Source: Ichthyophis bannanicus (Eukaryota > Chordata > Amphibia > Gymnophiona > Ichthyophiidae). From it: a stretch of DNA of 64,000 nucleotides. Where the stretch lies: positions 909,938,808 to 910,002,807 of the forward strand of contig CM066033.1 in assembly GCA_033557465.1 (NCBI GenBank), given 5' to 3'. Positions 54,011 through 62,597 of this stretch are shown in pieces. Each line of letters begins with the position of its first letter. The first letter of the stretch is position 1. The translations under genes and the position numbers were made by a program. The notes below the pieces were generated by a model that worked only from the letters and a program-made list of their open reading frames with translations, was not told where the DNA came from and searched no databases.

Positions 54011-54199
54011 TTTATTTTTTTTTTTTTTGGGTTGTGCTAACCTGATCATGAGCTGCCTGCAGGTTCGTCACCTATCCACACACCCTTCCATCTCTTCACT
54101 GTACACCAAAGTGTGCCCTCTGTGCTGCCTATCCAGCACATATTAGCTGTTACATATGTCTCTTTATTTGTAGTGCTCACATAGGCAGTCTGCTTGGGG

Positions 54200-54266
54200 G
54201 ATTGGCATTGCTGTGGTTCAGCTGGTCTAGACCACACCTGTTTTCAGGTTCAATTCTCACATGTTC
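54200..54266 (+). repeat. tRNA-like module
   Basis: GCTGTGGTTCAGCTGG resembles a tRNA A box region, and TTTTCAGGTTCAATTCTC supplies a B box. No acceptor stem was found. Confidence 0.5.
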
Positions 54267-54554
54267 CTTTTCTGTTCTGTTCCCTATTTTGCCCTGCTCC
54301 ACAGAGCATCCCCTGATGCCCTTTGGGTTTAGGATCTTTCCTCTTTTGCATGCTGTATCCACTGCATAACATTTCATTGTGTGTGTTAATGTGGTTATAT
54401 GTGGCTCTCGTCCCAATTACAGACAGTGATCTGAGTTGTACATACCAGTTCTGCATGTGCATTCCATCATGGTTACTGTTGGAGGTTGCCCTATCCTGGC
54501 AGATAGCAGGCTTTTTGTGTGATGCCCTGCAGTGTTCTTGTATGCAGCCTTTGC

Positions 54555-54628
54555 TAATGACCTCATGTTGGTGGTGTAGCCTTCCGGTTTGTGCATTGAT
54601 ATTTGTGCTAATGGTCATGGGTTTGTTT
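54555..54628 (+). repeat. tRNA-like module, weak
   Basis: TGGTGGTGTAGCCTTCCGG followed by GGTCATGGGTTTGTTTCC. The B box is degraded. Included because it follows two clearer modules. Confidence 0.35.
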
Positions 54629-55189
54629 CCTCTCTGTTCTCTTTCATTCGTATGCCTGTCCTGCACAGCTACTTTTCATTCCTGTAACAGTCATATCTGT
54701 GCAGATCTGTGTTGTTAGCACATTGTACCCTTATCACAGTTGTAAACTATCCTTCTGTCCGTCTATGTGTGTCTGCCAGCTGTGTGCCATCCTACCCTGC
54801 TGTGCATGCTGCTACCCCACATCCTGCACTGGTACACATTTCTGCATTGCATATCTCCCTGGTTGCCTCTCCTGTGTGTGCTGTGCATGGCACTACTCTC
54901 CTCTGTCCTCCTGTCATTGCACCCATCCTGCCACCTCTACCTCCTCTGCTGGACACATCTTCCCATCCTCTGTCACACACTGTCATTGTTGCACGGTGCA
55001 TTACCATCACCCTGTGCATCGGTACAGCTGCCCCCGATATGTTTGTCAACTTTACCAGCTGCCACATGGGCTGGATGCAGATTTGTCTGGTCCATCAGCT
55101 CTGATCTACTTCCTTCCATCACTTGTGCATTGTCTTTCCTTGGTGCTCTGTGAAGTGTTAGGGTTACATCTGTGTTTGGACCATACCTT

Positions 55190-55450
55190 TCTTGCTTTTC
55201 AACTTGGGGCACCTTAATGCCCTTGGGCACCATTTCTTGAGTCACCTATACATCCTTGGGGCATCTTTAGCCGCACCTTAGATTCAGCCAGCTTATGGGG
55301 CACCTGATATGGTGCCTTGGGATTTGCCAACCTTTAGTCACACCCTCTGGGGCACATTATGACCCACCTTGGCTGACATGGTGGTTTATGATGTGCCTTC
55401 TGGTGCACCCTAAAAGGTGCATTAGGTTACGGCACTGGGGTGCGGTTATT
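55190..55450. repeat. GGCACC/GGTGCC degenerate repeat block
   Basis: Phrases such as GGGGCACCTTAATGCCC, GGTGCCTTGGG and GGTGCACCCTAAAAGGTGC recur irregularly. The same vocabulary occurs at 3410-3600 in the deleted copy, in the corresponding subterminal position. Confidence 0.5.
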
Positions 55451-55504
55451 TTTAGCTGGCAGCACAGATTGTTGGAATGTTTCAAGCAGGAAAAGGAATT
55501 GCCT

Positions 55505-55600
55505 TGGCCACCCTTATTCATTAAGCACTCTGAGGGATTGAACTCATGACCCCTGTCTCAGCAGTCACTGCATTAACCAGTGTGCTACACCTCAACACAT
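55505..55600 (-). repeat. tRNA-like module (minus)
   Basis: The reverse complement contains GTAGCACACTGGTTAATG (A box) and GTCATGAGTTCAATCCC (B box). It is close to the right end of the giant element, mirrored by 3223-3300 in the deleted copy. Confidence 0.65.
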
Positions 55601-55619
55601 GAAGTTAAGGTTAACACGT

Positions 55620-55792
55620 GGTAACATGCCACAGCTCCCTCTATCACATGTTAATGGACACGTGCACTTTATCACGCGATAACCCACGATTGCTACCTTA
55701 AGACCGGAACGCCCACTACCTTATATGGCATTCCTCACAGTAACGCTGGAACTAGCACCGGTAACATTAGGATGATTTAGTAAACATACCCC
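55620..55792 (-). repeat. Right terminal region of the giant element
   Basis: CpG-containing short inverted phrases (TTATCACGCGATAA, CACGTGGTAAC) lead to the terminal GGTAACATTAGGATGATTTA and then GTAAACATACCCC. Wording is similar to the left end (TTATCGCGTGATAA). TAA follows directly. Confidence 0.65.
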
Positions 55793-55795
55793 TAA

Positions 55796-56563
55796 GAGTC
55801 TACAAGTAATAAGCTACAACTGGCAGTACACTAAAAAACGATTGCTGGCAAACCCTATCCCTCATGACCTGAATTAAGATACATATCGATGACACAAATG
55901 ACTGAGGAAAATAGAATGATCTTCGGCAGCCAAGTCAAACCACTTCTGTGTGCGTCACAGCCCATAATAAAAGCATGATTCTCTTTTTAGAGCCATTTGC
56001 ATTGCATCCAAAGACTTGACAAGGAGTGAATAGCATTCCATTTCTAAAACATTAACATGCATATTGATGTTTCATTGCCGAAGGAATGAAAAATGCCTAC
56101 TGAGTGAATATAATGTCAGAGTCTTATGTGGAGATGAAATCAAGAAGGATATCTAATGTATAGCCTCTGCAAACACGTACATCATGTTAAATAAACTACG
56201 TTAAAGAAGAAAGGCCATTTCAACATATAAAAACATTTAAAGGGGATATAAAACAAAGTAAAACCACACCCAATGTGCAGCAAGGGCATCAGAACATTCG
56301 GCATAACAACTAAAAATGCATAGAAGAGAGCAGTGCGCCGACTCGGCATTTAGAAGAACCATTTCACGCCAATGGCAGTTGTCATGGAGATATATAAACA
56401 GCAAAAGACAGTTTACTGCATGCCATAATAAATTGCTTAAAACAAAGTGTTGCACAGTGTCGGTGTACAAAAAATCTATCCAAAAGGGAAAATTTCATCA
56501 GCCCACTTTGAGGATAAAATGAGTATACCTGTCATCTGTTGTGCGGCACAACCATTAATACGT
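55796..56563. other. No gene recognised
   Basis: AT-rich spacer between the giant element and the retroelement. No motif seen apart from a short palindrome TTGTGCGGCACAA near 56540. Confidence 0.5.
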
Positions 56564-56592
56564 TTAAGAACATAAGAACGAGGTGGGACAAG

Positions 56593-56610
56593 ATGGCGGA
56601 CGCATGCTAG
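56593..56610 (+). promoter_or_regulatory. YY1-like motif with tiny upstream ORF
   Basis: AAGATGGCGG is the YY1-type motif also found at the start of many LINE and housekeeping transcripts. Its ATG opens a five-codon frame (M-A-D-A-C-stop) that overlaps the in-frame ATG at 56604. It could reduce initiation at 56604 and favour the ATG at 56667. Confidence 0.45.
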
Positions 56611-56666
56611 CTGCCGCCGGTTCGTGCGTTTGCCTTTCGTTTTCCTCATACCTTGCTATATTTATA

Positions 56667-58124
56667 ATGCCTCGGAAGAGGAAGGCCAAACACTGGGAGC
56701 TTCCCAAGTGTCCGACAATGGCAGCGGTGGGGCCAATCGACGCCTTCGTGCAGCCCAGTGGTGCTCATTTGCGTCCGGAGCGAAGTTCGCTGGGGGCTAT
56801 GGAGGCGGAAGGAGACCGATTAGGCTTGACTCCAATGGTCTACCGCCGTCTTTTTCGGGCTTGTAAATTGAGGCCAGATGAGACGCCTCGTGCTTTGTGT
56901 CAGCGCCTCAAAGCATTAATGTATAAGTGGTTGTTGCCTGAAGGGAAAACAGTTGACACCATTTTGGATGTGATTGCTTTAGAACAGTTTATAGAGGCTG
57001 TGCCACGGGAAATGCGATCTTTCCTGGTTTTACAGGATTGCAAAAGCACCCAAGCTGCAACTTCTTTGGCAGAGCGGTTCTTAGAAGCTCGAGTGGTAGG
57101 CCAAATGAAGGGTGCAGGGTTGAGCCAAGCAAGTGTAAGGGAACCGGAAAGAATGAGCAGGACCATGCTAGGAGAGGTTACCCGAGGTAAATCCCTAGGA
57201 AGGTCAGGGTATGAGCAACGAAAGTGTTATGGTTGTGGAACTAAGGGCCATCTCAGAAAAGATTGTCATGCCAAGACAGTATTAATGACTAACCCATCCA
57301 AGGAAAGAGGAGAGGGATTTTTGCTGTCAGTGGAGGTGGAGGACATCCCAGTAAAGGCACTCTTAGATTCAGGCGCCGACCAGTCGATGGTTTCCCAACA
57401 GCTGTGGGTGGAGATACAAGCCAGGGGAGGTCACACAGGAAAACATTCAGAGGGGAACATAAGAATTAGATGTGTGCATGGTGCAGCGTCAGCCTACCCC
57501 ATACAGAAGGTAAAGGTGAAAGGCCTAGGCTTGAAGAAAACCATCACTGTAGCCATAGTCCCAAAACTTCAATATTCAATAGTTTTAGGGAGAGACTGGC
57601 CACAATTTAAACGTGGGCTAGCCAAGGGTTTGGAGTCTAAGACAGGGTTAGTGTCTACGAGGGCCAAAACCAAGGCTAGGGAGGAAGAAGAGGACTCGAG
57701 TGGAGGTCCTATGTGTAGTTTGCCCACGCACGAAGAGTTAATAACACCCTCTAGGGAAGGGAAAAGAAAAAGTAAGGGAGATAAACGCCGTGGAAGGCAG
57801 GCCAGGGCTCAGAATCGGGCAGACTTAGCCAATGGAGAGGGATTACCTTGGGCTCCTGCGGAGCTGGTAGGAAAGTTCCCTTCTTTCCCTAATGAGCAAA
57901 GGGAGGATGCTGCCCTAAGGCGAGCGTTTGAATATGCCAACACAAGCTCGGAGACATTGCCCCGATTTGTGCTAGATAGGGAAATACTTTACCGCGAAAG
58001 TTTAGACCCTCATTTAGGAACCATAAGGAAGCAATTAGTAGTCCCTACTACTTTTAAAAATTTGATCCTAAGGTTAGCCCATGACCACCCGGTGGGGGGC
58101 ATAAGGGTTTCCATAGCACCTTAG
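56667..58124 (+). CDS. SCAN-type Gag, zinc knuckle and protease
   Basis: I take the start as ATG 56667 (MPRKRKAKHW); an in-frame ATG at 56604 would add a short hydrophobic leader. The SCAN-like capsid C-terminal domain spans about 56835-57100 (MVYRRLFRACKL, ALCQRLKALMYKWL, LEQFIEAVPREM). SCAN domains are known to derive from Gmr1-like Gypsy Gag and to dimerise. A CX2CX4HX4C knuckle begins at 57225 (CYGCGTKGHLRKDC) and binds nucleic acid. The aspartic protease has LLDSGADQSM near 57362 and a distal VLGRDWP. A basic linker then leads into the integrase N-terminal region (ILYRESLDPHLG, LILRLAHDHP), where a frameshift at the G run near 58095 ends this frame. Confidence 0.85.
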   Translation: MPRKRKAKHWELPKCPTMAAVGPIDAFVQPSGAHLRPERSSLGAMEAEGDRLGLTPMVYRRLFRACKLRPDETPRALCQRLKALMYKWLLPEGKTVDTILDVIALEQFIEAVPREMRSFLVLQDCKSTQAATSLAERFLEARVVGQMKGAGLSQASVREPERMSRTMLGEVTRGKSLGRSGYEQRKCYGCGTKGHLRKDCHAKTVLMTNPSKERGEGFLLSVEVEDIPVKALLDSGADQSMVSQQLWVEIQARGGHTGKHSEGNIRIRCVHGAASAYPIQKVKVKGLGLKKTITVAIVPKLQYSIVLGRDWPQFKRGLAKGLESKTGLVSTRAKTKAREEEEDSSGGPMCSLPTHEELITPSREGKRKSKGDKRRGRQARAQNRADLANGEGLPWAPAELVGKFPSFPNEQREDAALRRAFEYANTSSETLPRFVLDREILYRESLDPHLGTIRKQLVVPTTFKNLILRLAHDHPVGGIRVSIAP

Positions 58125-59440
58125 ATCAAATCATGGCCCGCTTCTATTGGCCGGGCGTATTCAAAGAGACTGCAAAGTTTTGTGAAGCTTGCCCAGCGTG
58201 CCAGAAGGTCACCATGGTTCATCCAAAAAAGGTGCCATTAATTCCCTTGCCCCTGATAACAAAACCCATGGACAGGTTGGCTATGGACATAGTGGGGCCC
58301 CTAACCGAGACCCCTAGGGGATATCAATATATACTGGTCATTGTGGATCAGGCGACGCGCTTTCTGTGGGCCATTCCCCTACGCAATGTGTCAGCCCGAA
58401 CCATGGCCACGGAGATCATAAAGCTCTTTTGCGAAGTTGGTTTTCCGAGAGAAGTTTTGACTGACAGGGGCAGTAACTTTCTCTCACGTTATCTTGCCCA
58501 AGTCTGGGATGCCTTTAGCATCAGACACATAAAAACTGCTGCCTATCACCCGCAGACTAACGGCCTTGTAGAAAGACAGAACCAGACCCTTAAACGAATG
58601 TTGAGGAGAAGTCTGGAAGGCAATATGGTGGAATGGGATATAATGTTACCATTCACCTTATATGCCTGTAGGGAGCGCCGGCAGACTTCAATGGGCGTCT
58701 CTCCATATGAACTGATGTACGGGAGAGCTCCCAGAGGGGTACTGGATATCTTAAGAGAGCAGTGGGTTGAACCCCAGCTAGAGGAGATAGAAGTACCAAA
58801 ATTTCTAAGGGATTTAAGGGGACGTTTAGAGCGGGCATCCCAAGTGGTAGTAGACAATATGACGGCGAGCCAAGCCCGCCAGAAGGGTTACTATGACCGG
58901 CACATCCAACCACGTCAATTGGAGGTGGGTGAAAAGGTACTGGTAACTGTGACAGGACCCACTTCAAAATTCGAGAGCAGGTGGAAAGGACCCTATAGAG
59001 TCCTCAGACGGGTAGGACCAGTCTCCTATGCCGTAGGGACTGGGAGAGGGAAGGAACAAATCTTCCACATTAATGTACTGCAGCCATGGCATGAAAGAGT
59101 GGCACTTGCCCGGCTGGCTGCAAGAGACGACAGGTTAGATAGGTATCCCGCAGGCCCACAGACCCAAAGAAGGATTCCGTGCTGTGCGCTAGAAATGCCA
59201 GCCCGGAATATCTTAAGGGGGGGTTATGTGGTGGAGAAGCAGGCTCAGAGTGCAGGAAAAGAAAAGGAAAACAGTCTTTTTTTTCTAAACCCAAAGAAAC
59301 TGCAGGCACAGGAAGGGTTAACATCAAAAGTAAAGCCAAAGATCTCCTGCAGAGGAGTGCAGGGCCAGAGACACACCCAGTTCCCATGGAGACCGAGGGA
59401 GGAGATGGGAGTAGTTTGGGGGCGGAGTCAAGAGCCATAG
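58095..59440 (+). CDS. Ty3/Gypsy integrase
   Basis: Joined across the frameshift near 58095, the reading is HDHPVGGHKGFHSTLDQI, completing the HHCC zinc domain with CEACPACQK. The catalytic core has all three acidic positions: D in LAMDIVGPL, D in LTDRGSNFLSRY, and E in HPQTNGLVERQNQTLK. A GPY/F module follows (SRWKGPYRVLRRVGPVSYAV, HINVLQPWHE). It would insert the cDNA into host DNA. The last codons past 59215 run over the polypurine tract into the LTR and overlap the LTR gene. First ATG in this frame is 58133. Except for the frameshift upstream it looks functional. Confidence 0.9.
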
Positions 59441-60692
59441 GACAGCCCCAAACATTTAGGCAGGGAAGTTTCACTCACAAACGGCTTGCACAGAAGGGAA
59501 AGGAGACCCAGGAAAGGATTGCACAGAAGTGGAAGGAGACACAGGAAGGGAATGCACAGAGAGGGGCATGGAAGGAGAAACAGACACGAGCTGAGAAGGA
59601 GGATGAGATTGAAAGCAGACACAGAGGCACTGAAACAAGCAGAGTTGTGGCAGCGCCACTGGGACGAAGGAAGCTGACCAAGGACAGGAACAGAGAGGTG
59701 AGAAGGCCAGAGGAGAGCTCAGGGGAAGATTCGTCCAAGGAGGAGATATTTTCCAGAAGCTCCTGGTCTGGCCCTTCTCAGTATAAGGGGCCTACAGGAG
59801 GACAACACACTACTGGCAAGGTGAGCCCTTTACAAGCCTTAAAGAAGCTTTTAAATAGGGAAACCTTTTCCTGCCCTTCCCCCACTAGCTCACGTACTGA
59901 GAAGCATAATTGGGAACAAGTGTTGAAAACTTTACAGCGTGTAAAGGCTCCTCAGGCAGACGCTGAGGAGAACAAATATCTAAAAGAGCCCAGTGAGGAA
60001 GAAATGGAGCTAGGTGACACTTTTTATGAAAGTGGGGTTTCAGATATGGAAATTGAATGTGCTATCTGTGCCAAAGAAGAATAAGGAATTGAATAGGGTT
60101 TTAGTAACTGGAGGAAAAAACCCAGGAGTTCTTAATAAGGACATTCTGTGCAAAAGCCCATAACTTTTAGCTAGGCTGATCAATGACTGCTTGGCTGATA
60201 AAGCTGCCTGGTTCACGAAGCCAGAAAGGAGCTAAAAGTATAAATTGTATCTTGAAGAAATACTATTGAATTTTAAAGTCTGTTCGTGGACCAGGAAATG
60301 TTATGCTATACCAGCTGTGAAACGAACAGTGAAGTATTGTACTGCCTCCTGGGGACCGGAGAACAGACTGCTGTTGTAAAGGATTTTTACTTGTGGAAAA
60401 GGTGTATTTAAACTAAGCCAAGCCAAAGACTGTTTAACCAGGCTTACGTTTATGACTGGAGAAGTATCCTGAACTTTATGTTTGGTAGTCTTCAACATTC
60501 TTGCCAAAGAATTTAAGTTGGTTAGGAAAACCTTATTTCTTAAATAAAAGAAATTTCCTGCGACCTTTGAACTTGGCTCTAATCTATTTAAGACACAGCT
60601 ACATGCTATTGGGCTAACTTTTCATACAAAGGACGATCGGAGCCCTCTCACACTACTAGGCAACTGCCTGGCCACACGGGGGAGCTCCGACA
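59227..60692 (+). mobile_element. 3' LTR of the SCAN-Gypsy element
   Basis: Starts after the polypurine tract (first TG at 59227) and ends GGGGGAGCTCCGACA, the same CGACA end as the solo LTRs. Length is about 1,466 bp against 1,460 for the solo LTR at 48724. GTATAAATT near 60238 could be a TATA box, and AATAAA near 60543 a polyadenylation signal. The right flank is ATAT. Confidence 0.85.
59386..60084 (+). CDS. LTR-encoded charged protein (copy C)
   Basis: 232 codons from ATG 59386, the first Met inside the LTR with G at +4. The frame is open further upstream past the LTR start to 59179. The N-terminal half is basic, with QKGKETQERIAQKWKETQEG-type repeats. The middle is Ser-rich (RRPEESSGEDSSKEE). 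The acidic C-terminus has EEEMELGDTF, then SDMEIECAIC. It overlaps the integrase frame only if the upstream open region is used. It shares charge layout and C-terminal motif with copies A and B. Function unknown. Confidence 0.65.
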   Translation: METEGGDGSSLGAESRAIGQPQTFRQGSFTHKRLAQKGKETQERIAQKWKETQEGNAQRGAWKEKQTRAEKEDEIESRHRGTETSRVVAAPLGRRKLTKDRNREVRRPEESSGEDSSKEEIFSRSSWSGPSQYKGPTGGQHTTGKVSPLQALKKLLNRETFSCPSPTSSRTEKHNWEQVLKTLQRVKAPQADAEENKYLKEPSEEEMELGDTFYESGVSDMEIECAICAKEE

Positions 60693-61290
60693 ATATGTAC
60701 CTGAAATGATCTTTATTATGGGTTTTTGCTTCTACAGCAAGCTTCTTCTCAAATTCTCTCTTTGCCTGGCTTATCAATGCCTTGCATCTAACTTGCCAGT
60801 GTTTATGTTGTTTCTAGTTTTTGTCATTTGGCTCCTTTTTCCATTTCCTGAAAGATGCTTTTTTTTTGGCTAAAACAGCCTTTCTGACCATTTAATCCTG
60901 TGTGACTCAATGACCTCTCTAATATAAAGTGCAACCCCTCCACCAACTTGATATACTCTATCATTGTGATATAATTTGTACGCAGGTATCACAGTGTCCC
61001 ACTGGTTATCCTCCTTCTACCATGTCTCTGAGATACCAATCATATCTAACCTCTCATTTAGTGCTATATATTCTAACTCTCCCATCTTAATTTTTAGACT
61101 TCTAACATTTGCATACAAGCATTTTAGAGGTCATATATTATTCATATTAATCTGGTTATTGGTAGGCAGGGGTAATTTTGAATGTTTAAGCTCTTTCTGT
61201 TCTCTACTTAAGGGCATTTGGGTTACTTTTGTTTTTATTGGAACCTCTCAGTCGATATGCCCTAACTTCAGTCTTTTACTAGTATCCTTT
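60693..61290 (-). mobile_element. CR1-like LINE fragment with internal deletion
   Basis: 60693-60890 matches 42303-42500 and 60895-61250 matches 43160-43480 of the LINE at 40418, both on the minus strand, so about 650 bp are missing between them. Endonuclease-region codons are frameshifted. It directly abuts the SCAN-Gypsy LTR, whose insertion or a later deletion removed the rest. Confidence 0.8.
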
Positions 61291-62597
61291 CATTTATTTA
61301 TTTATTTATTTACTTCTCTTATATACCGCGCTATTAAAATCAGTGCGGTTTACAATTGAACAAAAAACATACTGCAATGTCACACGACAATTGAGTTTTT
61401 ACATTGAACATGGACGAGATAACCTGGAGGTAACAGGGGTAACTAATTACAGAGTAATTATTCATGGAGTATGGTGAGGAATTATACATATAGTATGGTG
61501 AGAAATTATACATATAGTATAGCTTGGTTTCAACATATTTATAAGAGGTTTAATCAATAAGATGTGTGATCAGTACCAATAATAAATAAGAGAGGGAATA
61601 TGGTGGTAGAGCTAGTCATTTTCTTTATGGTGTTGGATTTTGGGTGGGGTGGAGTAGGGTGTAGGATGTGAGGATGGGTGGTTGTTCTGGGATTGGATTC
61701 TGGGTAATGGATGAGGAAAAGGTGTTGTTTGAGGGCTTTTCTAAATGACAATAGGTCTGGGGTGGAACGGAGCTCAGTGGGGAGGGCATTCCAGGTCATG
61801 GGTGCAAATAGGGAGAAGGCTCTATTGGCAGTAGCCTTTTTGCACTTAGTTAGAATGTTGGGGATCTCTAGAGTGTTTGCTTGATTAGATCTCCTGATCC
61901 TGTTGAACGACCGTCTTTGAATGAGTTTGCTGATGGGTGAGGTGATCTGGTTCCTTAGGGCTTTGAATGTTAGTACTAGGGACTTATACTGGATTCTAGC
62001 CTGAAGTGGAAGCCAGTGGAGATCCATCATGACTGGGGTTATATGTTTAGCTCTTGATGTACCTGCAAGTACCCTTGCTGCAGCATTCATTGCAAGGCGA
62101 AGAGGTCCTAGTGTTGACTGAGGGAGGCCATGAAGGATAATATTTGCAAAGTCTAGATGTGGGAGCACCAAGGCTTGGAAGATAGTTCGGTAGTCATTAA
62201 AGTCCAATAGGGGGCGCAGGTGACGTAGTATCCGGACCTTATGGTAAATTGCTTTTGTGATGTTCTTCACATGTGTAAACATGTCGAGTCGTTGGTCAAG
62301 CGTGATGCCGAGATAGCGGATAGTTGATTTTGCTATCAACTCAATATTGTTTACTTTTAATGTGGGGGGTGGGGAGAACATCTGGTTCTTGGTGAGGAAT
62401 AAGACATCTGTTTTACTATGGTTGATCCTTAAATTTTGTGTTGTAAGCCATTGTGATACAGCTTTGAAGCAGCTTGATATAGGTGAAAAGTCAGGTTGAT
62501 CAATCAGGAATGGTGAGTAGATTAGGACGTCGTCTGCGTAGACTAGGCACTGGATGTTGAAGGAGCGGATTAGGGTACAAATTGGTTGCATATATAT
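61291..62597 (-). mobile_element. L2-type LINE, cut by an LTR
   Basis: In minus orientation it starts mid-RT and ends with the hairpin AAACCGCACTGATT/AGCGCGGTATA and an AAATAAATAAA tail at 61291-61330. Coding homology stops exactly at the LTR edge (62598), where AATATATATG follows GACA, so the 5' half should continue beyond the LTR, outside the window. Confidence 0.8.
61554..62596 (-). CDS. L2-type reverse transcriptase, C-terminal part
   Basis: About 347 codons open. The frame enters at NIYMQPICTLIRSF (the end of the LLFNIYM box), then the catalytic YADDVLIYSPF, NHSKTDVLFLTK, IRYLGITLD, HLDFANIILHGLPQ, LHWLPLQARIQYK and the terminal FRKALKQHLF. It ends normally with a stop. It was split by the LTR insertion, so the N-terminal RT half lies outside this window. 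The intact frame indicates that both insertions are fairly young. Confidence 0.85.

Larger units (their letters stand above)
50184..55190. other. 5 kb of giant element without recognised gene
   Basis: No family motif was found on either strand. Composition is TG/CA-rich, producing many Cys/His/Val-rich open frames (for example 52634-53161) on both strands, which I regard as fortuitous. tRNA-like modules lie at 53945-54010, 54200-54265 and 54555-54625. 50410-50900 has some exon-like purine-rich sequence but no convincing frame. Confidence 0.45.
19572..55792 (+). mobile_element. Giant PIF/Harbinger-like element with nested insertions
   Basis: The left end GGGATATGTTTACTAAACC and the inverted right end GGGGTATGTTTACTAAATC agree at 25 of the first 29 positions, and all four differences are transitions. 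TAA lies directly outside both ends (19569-19571, 55793-55795). Inside are a Harbinger transposase, two Myb-like genes, tRNA-like modules and a satellite. LINEs at 22.1-24.4, 34.2-36.1 and 37.6-44.5 kb, two LTRs and hAT MITEs inserted later; without them about 22 kb remains. The 2417-6298 element is a colinear deleted copy, which independently supports the unit. The remaining doubt is whether both ends derive from one insertion. Confidence 0.65.
56564..60692 (+). mobile_element. SCAN-Gypsy retroelement lacking RT and 5' LTR
   Basis: Order: short leader with an AAGATGGCGG motif, SCAN-type Gag, CCHC knuckle, protease, integrase, polypurine tract AAGGGGGGG (59215-59223), then an LTR to 60692. 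Known Gmr1-like Gypsy elements carry SCAN-related Gag and place integrase before RT. Here integrase leads directly to the LTR. The left boundary is the 14-base CR1 tail AAGAACATAAGAAC, and the right neighbour is the interior of the same CR1 family. A single deletion that removed the 5' LTR and adjoining CR1 sequence would explain this. Confidence 0.8.

Noticed and set aside
54699..55217. Overlapping Cys/Pro/Ser-rich open frames of 128-172 codons
   Set aside because: Three frames are open at once in CT-rich DNA, which indicates composition rather than coding.
19572..55792. Polinton/Maverick or herpesvirus-fusion giant element
   Set aside because: No DNA polymerase B, capsid or packaging gene was found. 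The transposase is HARBI1-like, and the flanks are 3 bp TAA rather than 6 bp.
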